Translations under genes and position numbers: made by a program
Assembly: GCF_014805625.2 (NCBI RefSeq)
Contig: NW_023998455.1
Span: 3,363,533-3,427,532 of the forward strand
DNA length: 64,000 nt
DNA from: Glossina fuscipes
Lineage: Eukaryota; Arthropoda; Insecta; Diptera; Glossinidae
Direction: 5' to 3'
Part shown: piece after piece, positions 1 to 13,100 of the stretch
Layout: each line of letters opens with the position of its first letter
How positions within the stretch are numbered: position 1 is the stretch's first letter
Notes under the pieces: generated by a model
The model's database searches: none
What the model was told of the DNA's origin: nothing
What the model saw: only the letters and a program-made list of their open reading frames with translations

Positions 1-164
1 TGCAATTGCATAAGCAGGTTGATTTTCATTTTAATTTGATTTAATTGCCGGTATTCGTTGCACAGATCGTAACCGATACAAACATTTATTCATTCCATAT
101 ACGCGGGATTGAACGATGATAGAAGCCCACCAAAGCCGCATTTAAAAAAAAAGGAAATAAACGA

Positions 165-830
165 AGAAATTCATTAGATGAACATTCGTCATTTCCAGTA
201 ACTATTGCACTTACATACTAAGATATGATTTCATTCCATTTAATTATACCACAAAGGCACATATTCGTCCAGCCAAATATTCCATTCATTGGTATATGTA
301 AATAGTAATTGCAAGAATTTTGTATCAAATTTCAGCAAGAGATGTGATGGTAGGCCCAAAGAGAAATTAAATGTAGAAATTCATTAGATGAATATATTTC
401 ATCATTTCCAGTAACTATTGCACTTACATACTAAAATATGAATTTGAATTTCATTTCATTTAATTATAGCACATAAGTACATATTCGTCCAGCCAAATAT
501 TCCATTCATTGATATACGTAAATAGTAATTGTAAGAATTATGTATAACATTTCAGCAAGAGATGTGATGGTAGGCACAAAGAGAAATTAAAAGTAGAAAT
601 TCGTTAGATGAATAAATATATTTCATCAATACGAGTAACTAATGCACTTACATCCTAGTATATGCATTTTAAATTTCATTTGTATACCGTACACATATAC
701 ATCCCGCAAAATATTTCAATTCATCGTAAAGATGTGCATATATATGGTGTCCGGTGTGTGGAAATAATAATTGGCGGAAATGTTACCAAGGACCGTAATG
801 ATGTGTAAGATGAAATGAACAAAAAAAGTA
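165..830. repeat. Three tandem ~210-220 bp units, each holding one 3-nt exon
   Basis: Units begin near 165, 375 and 595 with GAAATTCRTTAGATGAA. Units 1 and 2 stay nearly identical through the splice site, the stretch CATATTCGTCCAGCCAAATA and the stretch TTCAGCAAGAGATGTGATGG. Unit 3 is more diverged, and a fourth start is seen near 831. Weaker versions of the ATTAGATGAAT motif precede the splice sites near 1745, 2350, 4010 and 4405. Confidence 0.85.
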
Positions 831-1188
831 CATTAGATGAATACACATATTTATATTATTTGTGGTACTTACATCCTAATATATTCAGTTTTGATTCCAT
901 ATTTTATTGAATGCGTAATTATGGATAGTCATCGTCATCACATCAGCATTTATGAAAAGTGTTATTATTGTACATTTTACATATTTTATCAATTATTGAA
1001 CTTTTCATTGTTTATCATAAATTTATTGAATCAATATATTATAAAAGCTGTAGGCTATATTTCAATTAGTTTATGCCGTTTATCCGTTCATTCATCTTCA
1101 TAATATTCATTATGAAGCCATTTGGTAGATATTTTTCATAGATTCTTAAAAGCTGTATAAAAAGTTTATAATTCTTGATACTTACATC
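215..1188 (-). CDS. Microexons 20-24 of the train (3 nt each)
   Basis: 1188-1186 GAT, 875-873 GAT, 654-652 GAT, 430-428 TAT and 217-215 TAT, encoding D, D, D, Y, Y in phase 0. All five have a perfect GTAAGT donor and an acceptor of the type ATATTAG, ATACTAG or ATTTTAG. Donors are spaced 213, 224, 221 and 313 bp apart. The first three units from the left are clear tandem copies including intron sequence, so these exons arose by duplication of a whole exon-plus-intron unit. More units may lie beyond the left edge. Confidence 0.58.
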
Positions 1189-4100
1189 CTAATATATATA
1201 CGAAGATCCGGACATATATTGTTTCATCATGAATGATTAAAAAATAAGAAAAATAAGATAATATTCATAAATATATTATATTAGTGTACGAGAGTTGTTT
1301 TCATCACCAAATCAAAAGTAAGCCCACCCCGTCAGAAAACCGTACAAATAAAGACAACCATATGGTCAACATGGAGATATGTTCGACAACTTGAAAAAAG
1401 AAGTCATATGAAAAATTCGGGAATTTTCAATTTAGTTCATATACGTCAATTCAATCAATCGATCAATTTCACAACTATTTATCGCATACAACTTCTTTTA
1501 CGGACTGAAGCAAAAATCCCATCAGATAGATATATCGTATCGCATAATTATCCGATTTGATTCAAATGGAGAATTTCAATCGTTAGTTCATTAGTACGAG
1601 GATTAAGTAGTACTTACGTCCTATTATATATGCGCATTGATTTCCGAGCATTCCAGGTAAGATCATTTAGTTATTGATTACATGATACATGCGGCAGGAA
1701 TGGACGCGCGCGACATCCGGAGAGTGAGGTGGGAGAGGGCAAGAAATACATTCGATGAATCGCTTCCATAAATTTTATTATAATATAATAAATAATTACC
1801 ATAGCCGCCGCCGCCTAAAAATATACATTTTGTTTTGAATTTTGCCAGTCATCGCATCGGACGCACCATACATTTGTATGCATTGAATAAATGCAAATGT
1901 TGCGTCATAGAAAAATATTATTTGCAAACATTTATATTATGCGCGCAATAGATTTTGTTAAGGAAATTATTTAATGAATATTTATCATAAAATTGATACT
2001 ATGACTCTGCCTTTGATTACTTACTTTTGACTAAAAGGTGCATTTTAACAAGCATTACAGCAGGCATTCATTCATGTAAAAAAAAGAGCAGATATTTTAT
2101 GCATTGCAAGAATTGTTCAAGTTTTTAATTCATAACACTTACCGCAATCTAATATATGTGTTGCGAGTTTCATTCAATTTGACCCAAGAATATATCCCCC
2201 GACGCCATTAATATTAATTTCATCGTATTTTATTGTTGGATGTTGGATGTTGGATGTTTTTATGTTATTCAATAATTCATAGTCATTATTAGTATTTAGT
2301 GTGTTCGCATTCACATTATAATTTATGGATTCTTACCGGCTAATGATGAATAGATGAATTCATATTTTAATGTAATTCCGTCCATTGGTCAAGGACAACG
2401 GGGCGCGCCATATAAGTTATCCATGGAAGTGTTATTAAAGGAAAATAATGATTGTGGATGTTTTTGCATTAGTGATTGCAATATTTATATTAATATTTAT
2501 ATTTATGCATATATATATACAACAATACACTGTACAATACACAATACACTATACAATACAACAATACACTATACGCTATACAATACAACAATGCACTATA
2601 CAACACAAATACACAATACGATACACTGTACAATACACAATATACGATACAATACACAACGAAATACACAATACAATACCCGATATAAAACGATACAATA
2701 ATAACGTAATACTATAACAATATAATAATGTATAATATAATAATAAAAACAATATAATAATAAAAACAAGGCCCGATTATTAGATATCCTACACAATTTT
2801 GTCTAAGTACAGTTATTCGCGCGATTTGATAATAGTACATCAAAAATTACGCATTATTTTCATGAAATCCCGGATATTGGTACCAAGAAATGGACCTAGG
2901 CTTAATTGAATTTTCTATTATGAACCAAATTTCATTATATAATATTGAAATTTAGACCTTCTTCAAGGAGAAGGTTAAAAAAATTTTTTCTCACAAAATT
3001 ATTCAGTCGCAACAGCAAACCGGTCCATCCAGTACACCAAATTTCATCAAAATGTCTCCAAAATTGCGAACTGCGGATTGAACACTAAAATGTATGGACG
3101 GACATGCGGACGGACAGCCAGACACAGATCGGTAAACTAAAAAGGTGCATCTATGTTAAACCCCTCTTTATGCTATACATGTCAGCACAAAATTAATATA
3201 CAATGTACCCAATACCCAATAGTGGTGGGAAATAAAGCTTCTTTCCCTTATTCGAAAGAGTTTTTTATAAATTTCAATAATTGCTAAAAATCTTAGAATT
3301 TAATACTTACTTCCTATAAATTGAAGTTGTTGTTGTTGCCAAGAGCACCCATCAGAGATTACGATTTATCCATTTGAAATTACGGACAAATACAGTAATT
3401 GGTAGTAATGCACATGTAATGTAATGTTCATGCCATGCATCGTTATTTTTATATGAACAAAAAAATTTACAACTTAATCATACTTACACTCTAAGGTAAG
3501 CATTACATAAATGCAATTTTATCGAATGTTACAACGAATGTTCATATTCGTTACATCAGTAAGTGCATTATTGCCGTGTCAATCAGTATCATCAGCATCA
3601 GTACATTGGTATATCAGCACGAAGTCATTATATTTATGAAATATTAAAGCAGGAAATGTGTTCGCCGTATACATGCATCATATTGTTTTTTTTTTTATGA
3701 ATTTAGAAAAGAATTCGAATGAATATATTGTAAATTTCAATAATTGTTTCAATTCATCGCTTGATAATATACTTACATACTGAAATATATATGTTTGATG
3801 ATTGAAATTTTATTTATCATAATCATAAGATTTTCGTCAAAAGCAGTCCATACGTCGTCATCGTTCGGTTCGTTGGATTCATCGAGTAAATGCAAGGTTG
3901 CATTGTATTCATATGTAGGTATTAAAGACGCCATTGCATTATAAGCCGTGATTTTATGCAGGCAAGCGGACGAGTGTTTTCATGCAAAATGGAAAATGAG
4001 TCACGAAATGTATTTCATGAATTTAATGAACATTTTTCCCAAATTCTAATGATACTTACATCCTAATATTGTTAAATCGTCCAGATATCCAGCGCAACAT

Positions 4101-7100
4101 AGCCAAGGCAAATAGTATATAGAATAAATATTCATAATATGTATTCATAATAAAGCATTTAATTTTTTATGAACATAGGATATATATGAATGTATGACAA
4201 TGAATGAATATTTTAACTCATGATACCCTTACCTCGTACAAGTCCTAAACATAATTTTAATTATACATAACCATAAGGTCGCGATCATCCCCGTACATCG
4301 TTTCGTTGAATATATTTAAATATTCACAATATTGATTAAGATACGTAAGCATGAGACCAAACATCAGAGGTGTATGTAAATACAAATTGTGAGCGGAAAA
4401 AATACATTTCAATGAATATTTCATTAATTCTCTATTAACGCTAATTCATAATGATACTCACTTCGAGACCCTAAAAAAAGAGGTGCATTTCAATTTAATT
4501 TTTTTTTCCAATTATGTAATTGATCGATTCATCGAACAAATGTAGAGATTGGCAAACATTATAGGGATAATAGGATATGTATAGTATTTTTGATCAATTG
4601 TTGAATCATTTTTGTTGTGTTTATTGGATCAGCCATATATGCAAAGGTAAATATGAGCGAAAAAAATAATAGGTCGAATCAGTAACTTCTAGCAATTATA
4701 AAAATGAGGAGTCTCACCACATCCCCTTCCTAAAATATGTTGTTTTGAATTTGATTCAGTTCCGGTTTCAAAATAGTTCCAAAAATTCATTTAGGCCACA
4801 TTTCGAAGCAAATGTTCATAATGATTGATGGATCAATTGGCAAAAATAGAATTAAAAATATAAATCTGTATAAATAAATATGTTAGCTGCTTTATTGATG
4901 TGTTCAAAAAGTAAGACAAATGTAATTTTATCTTTTTTTAAATCTACTGTAATCGTTCCTCGGAACCCAAATAATATTCCTTATTAACCGGTTTCGAACA
5001 TACGAAAACAGCCGAAGGAAATTTTGTATGTGACTTTGGCAAGCCATGCGTGTACTCATCTCCTCGCAACAAAACTTTAATGCAAATTTCTTTGCAAAAA
5101 TTGGAAATAAACCAAGTGCAGCTAGTGTTTGAAATTTAGTGCAGATGTCTGTTACAGTGCATCCTCAATATTGGTCTTACTTTTTTTATCACATTACATC
5201 TTCCAAGTTATTTACGAAAAATTTACTTACGTCCACCTAATATTTTGACACGCATCATTCGTTCATTCATTTCATAATTACATTCATAATGTTTGGGAGA
5301 ATATTCAAAGAAATTGTGAAAGAAAAAAATTAATAAATATTTATATTAATGACTCTGACCAACTCTTTTTACATCGATTTTGAAAGAAGAACACAACAGG
5401 TGCACTGCTTCTTTTTTTACACGAATTTCAAAAATCTACATATATATATTTACAAAGTAGAATTGGGGGAATATATGTGAGTCGAGTAATGTCGACACAT
5501 GTATTAGGTGACTTTATCCTACTGCTAGCGAACGAAATTTTTCATTGAATCTCAAATCGGACAGTGGTGCCAAACACATATCTCCCATTATCTACAGATG
5601 ATGGTAATTTTCTCAATTTCATTTTATACTTTTACTGGACTGAATTGAAAATTCATTCAAAGTACACACAATTTTTATTTTTTTTTTGCACAGCATTTTT
5701 GAAAAAATGTTTAAGAAATTTTTTTATACGATTTTTTAAATGTGTGACATATATTATCCCTAAATTTACCATACGTCGCATGTACTTTTTTTGCACGTTT
5801 TTCTAAGGAACATATCTACCGATTAAAAAAAAAGAGTTGGATAAATAATTCACAAAATTTATTGATTATTTCAAGGCATATATATAGATATTTCTATATA
5901 TATGTATATATATGACCAATACTTACGCGCCTCTAAAATTTTGATTTATAAATGACAAGCATTCGTTACGGGAAGAGGATTCCAAATTATTCATTATTAG
6001 GCAAAAGCAATTGAATTCATTGTAGCAAACGCAGAGTTACATAAAATTAATGTCCATAATAAGGAAAATTATGAATAGATGGAACAAAGTCTATTAATAG
6101 GAGTTGTTTCATACTGCTGCTGTGGACAAAAACTGTTAACAAGACCCTATTTGGTATTTGCGTTTGTTTACTGTTGCGAAACTTTGAAAAGACACGTGGG
6201 CAGTTAATAACAGCGGCTTTTTTTATAGTTTATTGCAACAATCTTGTTGTCAACGACATTTGTCAGATTGCTAAGATGTTTTCGATTCAAAAGCATAAAT
6301 CCTCCAAATTTCATTACCATATCAGTTATGCATTTTAGATCATTGTCAGTAAGGACGTTGTTTTTCAAACATGAACGTGATCCAAATCATTCTTCAAAGA
6401 TGTTTCGTATTGATTCTTTCGAAACAACCGACACAACTACAAGATCACTTTTAGTCGATCGACGGTTAATGTTTTCTCATTAGTGGTTAAGACTGATGAG
6501 TCGTCCTAAACGAGAACCGTGTCTTCGATTATCTTAGGACCCTCATTAAATCATTTGTATCTTGGTAAACACTCCGCCCTTGATGCCAAATACTTTACTC
6601 AAAAGATTTTTTCATTCTAAAAATCGCGCCCAATAGAACACGGTCTTATCAACTTGATCAGAAAACGGATACACACATTGATGTCATGGCGGGAGTATTT
6701 AAAAAAACAGGCTCATTACTTTTTGTCCGCAATAGTCAGTAGACAAACAACAAGCAACACGTACCCTACACCACTTGTACTACAGGGTACATTAAGTTAC
6801 TGCGGACGTATGTGACTCGCAAACGCGCTTAAGAGAGATTCACCTTTTATTATGGGGAACGATAATCTGAATTGATCTATGCCAGTCTTTCGGGCTGATG
6901 TCTGTCCATGTAAATTATGGTCAAGCTACAAGTCGCAATTTTTGAGATATTTTGATGAAATTCGGTACAGTGACGTGCTATTGAAGCTATTGTAAATGGT
7001 TCCGCGATCGATCAAAACTTGCGATCACTTACCCATATTATGCGCCATTCTGAAAAGTCATTATATGGAAAAAATTTTAATTCTCAAAATTTCTGGGCAA

Positions 7101-10100
7101 AAGTATCTAAGTAGTAGTACTTCGAGATTCTAAAAACTTTTGACCGGCTGGGGCAATTTTTGACTCCCCTTTCCTAAAACGAAAACTGAAGTTCATACCC
7201 TAAAAAGGTATAATTTTCAACGCCTCATGATGAAAATAATTAATATAAAAAAATTAACTCAATTCAAATTTGGATCATCTCGACCCATTTTTGGAAGCCC
7301 ATCCTAATAAGAATTTTCACGAAAACTTATCCTTTGTAGAGCAGAAGAGTAACTTTTAGTTTAATATGTGATGATAAAAATTGACCCATAATAGTAATTG
7401 TGTTACGACAATGTGGTGCAGGGTATTTCGTTGCCGATCTTGCCATATTACAATGTTCTTACTTGTTTCATATATAAACTGGGCGATGAGATACTTACGA
7501 GATTCTAAAATATGTTTTAAAAATTGAATTTTGAAAAGCACGACGACCCGTTAAACAATTGCATATGTATTCATCATATGTCAGGGAGTGAATCATTGGA
7601 AAATAATAAAGTTATTATTTTGTAAACATTACGTTGCATTATTATCGATTAGTATAATTGACCGATCACTTACTTACCTTAAGCTAAAATGTATTTACAT
7701 TTAGCATTCGTTAAGCAATCATCCCATCCGTTAAGCCGCCATTAATTGATTTGATCCCAAGATTATCGGAAAAATATATAATTTAATATGAAGTACGTTT
7801 GGTTTGCGTACAGGTAAATGGGGTGAGAGAAAATTATTTGATAAATTTTATATAAAAATTGTCTAAATTTGTAATTTATATTTACTTACGGACTATATGT
7901 ATGTTTTATACATTTTGATTTGATGTTTATTTAATGCGGGTCCGCGAAAACGGCGCAAAGCACATAACGATAACGATGGGAAGCATAATAAGAAGAAATA
8001 GTAAAATTCATAAGATTTTGTATTTAAATAATATATATAAAGGAGGATAACAGACATTACACAGACGGACAGACGGAGGGACGGACATGCTTAAATCGCT
8101 TCGATCCAAGCTTACTTTCTTTCTGGTCCTTGTAAGCATTTCGACAGAATGAATATACCCCCTCCCCTTAAGCTAGTACGTGGAAGAATGTGATGTAAAT
8201 CTACAAGATTACTCGGAAAGTAATTTCGCTTTTTCGCACAGCGAGTTTTACAAGTTAAGATAATCATTACATATTTTGACAACTGCCCTAACAAGATTTG
8301 CTTGTGAAAAAGTTCGATTGATTCTATGCAGCAAATTTTCACTATCGAAAAAAGTGAAAAATACGCCCTAAGCCGATGCGTGGAAAACTGATTTGCAAAA
8401 TTTCGATTTACCAAATTTGATCTTGGAGCCATGCCTGGAAGGCCAGTTGAAACTAATGAAGACGCATTAAAGGTATTATGTAACCTGTGGAATAACGGGG
8501 GACATTCAGTCACTTTGCAACACAAAACGCCAAAAATTGATCAGTAGAGCAGGTGTAATGCGAGACCTACATGCTTTTACAGCTTCGACGAGATAGATTG
8601 TCGCACGTACCATGTTTTCAAGATCAAGACCGGGATCAGTTTGTTGCCAGAAAAAAAAAAAACAGAAATCGAATCATGCTACTCGCAGAAAAAGGGGAGT
8701 AGATATTGGACCAGAATGGACGCTATATAATATAATTCAATAATATATTTATTCACTAGAAGAGAGCAACCTGATATATGTAAAAACAACAGTACGTACA
8801 TGATTGCTCTGTAATAAACGTGATCATAATTGGCAAAATTCGCCAAAGGACGCCAGCAAAGCCATTCATTTATATCAATGGGTGTATCATACGGAAACGA
8901 TTACAAAAATAAAAAAATATGTTTCATTAGAATTATATTCATACGGTAGCGTGCAATCAGCGAAAAACAAATGCATAAACTTTATAATTTCCAATAGACT
9001 TACCCGCTATTCGTTAGTTCGGATGACAAGTTATTCGTGAGAAGGAAATCATACAAATAAATATTTATAAATCAATTAAATTTATTTTATTAGCGGCTTT
9101 TAACACGTTGTAATGTACACCCAAATTTTTTTTTATACGGTCTTCTTCTTTTACGCGATTTTGAATTACAACACGTTTCATCAATAAAAACAACACAGTT
9201 CAGAGTTTAATTAAAGATTAAGTTTGTGCCGACGGTTTAACACACTATTATTCAGAATCACTTTTTGCATCAATCGTAGCTCGTCTGCCTGTCTGTCTGT
9301 CCGTCTGTCTGTATATGTATACACGTATTCAAACTACAAGGTCGCAATTTTCGACATATTTTGATTAAATTTGCTACACTAACGTATTGTAGTCCAAAGG
9401 CGCACGCTTTCAATTTCTACCCATATGTAACGCCTTCTTTTGATAAGTCGTTGATAAGATATCACAACAAAAATCGTTTAGCAATATAGTAGTAGTTCGG
9501 CTCGAATTGCGAACTGTTTTTAAAGCCTTTGCCATACAACTGTTGATACGGGATCTGAACCCTGATGTGATAGGTATACAAAAAAGTTTCATTTTCAATT
9601 CGTTCCCTATCAAATAATAATTTAATAGAAAAAAAAGCAAATTTGAACAGACTTCTTTTTTTTTAGGTTCCAATGCAAATAAAGATTGTAATGAAAAATA
9701 AGTCAAAAAAGTCTAAAATATAATAATGTCCCTAATAAAACGTCCATATGGAATTTGTATGTACAATTTCAATTTTATAGTCTGAATTCTGAATATTGTT
9801 GTATGTATGTAATACGGATTTCATTATCTTTTTTTTTTGTACGGCTTTTTAAGAAATTATTTGAAGTTCTTTCACCTTATACGAGAGCTTTTTTAAAGAT
9901 GTGAAACATACATACATTATCAAACTTAGCATACCGTCAAGCACGTGTATTTTTAAGTGATTTTTTTTTTTTTTTTTGGGACGATCTGCTAAGGCACGGA
10001 CCTACCTACCGTATAAAAAAAAAGTTGGAGTGTATTTGCATTCACGCATCAATTCTTTCCTTTTTTTATATATATATTCGTATATAAAACGTAATAACAC

Positions 10101-13100
10101 TTACAGCCTAAAATATTCATTTTGATTTCAAATTTGGTTTGTTACACGCCCGTCAGATGAAGAACGCACAATTCATCGATTCGTACAAATATGAATTTCC
10201 AGTATATTTACGCACATCATTTAAGAATATAATAGAGATAAGAATATTGTTTTGAAGGATTAATTATAAGGATATATATATATATATATATATATACATA
10301 CATAATGTGTATATATACATATATGTGTATATATAGTCGGATGGAGAAAGTTACATTCTTGTGAATTTGCTTTTTTTTATGTTAATGCGAATGTATATGC
10401 AACACAAAATCCGCATTGATCCCCCTATGAATTTTCGCTAGGAGCGCTTATATTATAATTGTGCGAGATGGGGAAGGCGGAAGCTTCCCCACTTATCCAT
10501 AATTGAAGGACAAACTAAATCTTTACAGTACTTGATAATTTATCCTGAGGATAAGTAAGGAATTTTATTACCTGACAGGATGGTCCAGTCCAGCATATTT
10601 AATTGATCTCCTTGCTCGACTGTAACTTTTTTATAATTATTTATGTTATTCAGTTGATGAACTTACCAGCTGCTTATGCGTTGCGTTTTTGAGATCAATA
10701 CCTATCACTCCATCGATTATGTTTACGATGCCGTTGCTTACAAACACGGTTAATAGTATATTCATAGAGATTGGTGTCACTGTAAGTGGATGTGAATAAC
10801 TACTCGACAAATTACGACTCCATGTCAATGTGTCATTTTGTTTGTAACTAAGCATAACTGGATTGGATTCGGGGATAGCGGTACAGTCCACATCTACTTC
10901 ACGTTGAAACAAGTAACCGTAGTCTACGATATGATTCTGGATTATTAATCTATCTATTAATTCCGTATAATGTTTCTTCTAAAGAATAAATTACGTATTT
11001 TTATCGAATTTTTTTTGTTTTTTTTCGATTATTTTTATCGTGACAGTACTTACCATTAAGAACGCTCCATTTGTGGGAACAAAGAAATTTCGATCTTGGT
11101 CTTCAAATCCGAAGTCTTCATAGGCCTCCGTCATACGTGTTGCGATCAATCGGTCACGAAAATAGCTAATATCGTGCTGAGGGATTAATTTGTAACTTTC
11201 AAAGTTTCGTATAAACTCCCAAGCATTCGGATTCGGATTTGTATATTGATTATATTTTCTATACTTTTCGTCCATACCATCTTCTTTAAGACGGAGAGGT
11301 TCAATCGGTTTCGAAATTTTATACAAGCACTACACAAAGAATGATACGATAACGATAATAATAGTGACAGCGATAACAATAATGACGATAGTATAATAAT
11401 AATATACGAAATATTAAATAATAACTAATAATCATAGCTCATATATATAATAAAAAAAAAGACAATAGCTCTACCAAGATGCATCATCATCATCACCAAC
11501 ATCAGATGCGAGAGTTTTGAAGAAGATCGCCTATCATCACTAAACAATCCCACACAGGGGTTATGATATAGAGCAGAGTAATAATCATCATACGTCTATT
11601 AGATTCAGATCATATGATAAATGATCTAAAAATTTCTCATTATTCTTGAGAGAGAAAAAGTTTTCAATACAAGCGCAAGCGATAAATGTAAAATAATAAT
11701 TAAAGCAAGGCACACAATGAACAGATATTCTACAGCACTTTGCCTACAACGAATATTCTCACTCGTTTTGCTAATAGTAGTTTTACTACTCGGAGAATTT
11801 ACGCATTATTTTCATGCGAAGGTACAATTGTCACGAAAGCCCGTATAAGGGCATGACGTCATCCAAATTTAGTGAATTTGAATTAGTGCTTGCTAAAAGA
11901 TTTTATTATTATTTTCAATTTCCGTCATAAAAACAAAAGGAAGGACTTGCTTTTCATGATAACCCCCCCGTGACCTTTATGATGATCCCAAATCCACTAT
12001 CATTAATTTTTTTATGTCATTGTTAAGTTGGATCAATTTACATCATACGGTAATAAAAATTCAAATTTGGTAAGGTTGGTCTCTTTCTTAATTTACTGTT
12101 ATGAAATAATTTTCATCATAAAATATTGGAAATTAAATCTTTACTATACAAAGCTTCAAAGTCTTCGTAGGGAACTTAGAGGTCTTTCAAAAGAAGCGCT
12201 GCAGCTATTGCTATTGCTCAGCAACTTTTGTAAAATTTCGTTATATCCGGAATAGTCGAAAAAGTGATCAGATGCGAAACATTTTCAATTACTTTTGTCC
12301 TTTTGTCCTTGGATCAAAAAGGGCGTCAGGAAATGAAACCGTCCCACTCACCATTTCACCTAAATGAATTATTCATATAACGACTTCTCAAACTAAGGCT
12401 TTGTATGGACAATAATGAAAAAAATTGGTCCGATCCGTGTCACTTTCATTAGCAACCGTCCTTGAGCAAAAATAAATTCGTGCATCAAATTTTATCAAAA
12501 TATCTCAAAAATTGCGATCTGTAGCTTGAACGCAAATTTACATGGACAGACGGACAGACAGGCTTAGATCAATTCCATACACTGTAACACAAGTAGTGTA
12601 GGGTACAGGAATAAAGCGGTAATGGATAGCTAAAAAGAATAAATAAATGAATAACACTGCGGTACTCAAAATAAATAATAGAAGTAAATCCGAAGGTCAA
12701 TATAGAAATGGATGCAATGGAGCCGCGTAGAAATTATAAACTATTCGAAATTGCAATGTTTTTTTATGTAAACAACAACAACAACAACAAATATTACAAT
12801 TATTATATATATAGCAAAGGCTTTGAATCAATTGATGCGATATACGTAGGATAGATGCAAGACAGGAACCTCTTTCTAACTTAGAAAACTAATGATAATA
12901 AGAGTTACTCACTTGCAGTTTTTCTCTTTGTGTCGATTCTGTTAATGTCTGCCTTGCTGATTTTTTTCCCTTTGGCGACCTCTTTTTTTGTGCGTCTTCA
13001 GTCGGTATGCATTCATTTCCGACGGCTTCTTGGCCGTTAACATATATGCTTTTACCGATTTTGACTATTTGTAAATAGTAGCCTCCCGGATAAAGTGATG

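Noticed and set aside
4226..4240. A zero-length recursive splice site GAG-GTAAGG
   Set aside because: A better acceptor GTTTAG lies 12 nt upstream and gives an open 12-nt exon in the same style as its neighbours.
7022..7045. A splice-like TTTTCAG ... GTAAGT pair on the minus strand between microexons
   Set aside because: The enclosed 17 nt is not a multiple of three and contains TAA in phase 0. It lies within a dispersed repeat copy.
8110..8130. CCAG-AAAGAAA-GTAAGC on the minus strand as a further microexon
   Set aside because: Seven nucleotides would break the frame, the acceptor lacks the T-rich ATTTTAG context, and it sits in repeat DNA.
8112..8525. 137-codon minus-strand open frame
   Set aside because: It is the complement of a recognisable plus-strand mariner relic and shows no domain of its own.
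10572..10619. A possible 48-nt minus-strand exon with TTACAG acceptor and CAG-GTAATA donor, just after exon 5
   Set aside because: Exon 5 ends in phase 0, and in that phase this segment reads S-S-K-E-I-N-stop. It is open only in another phase that exon 5 does not supply.
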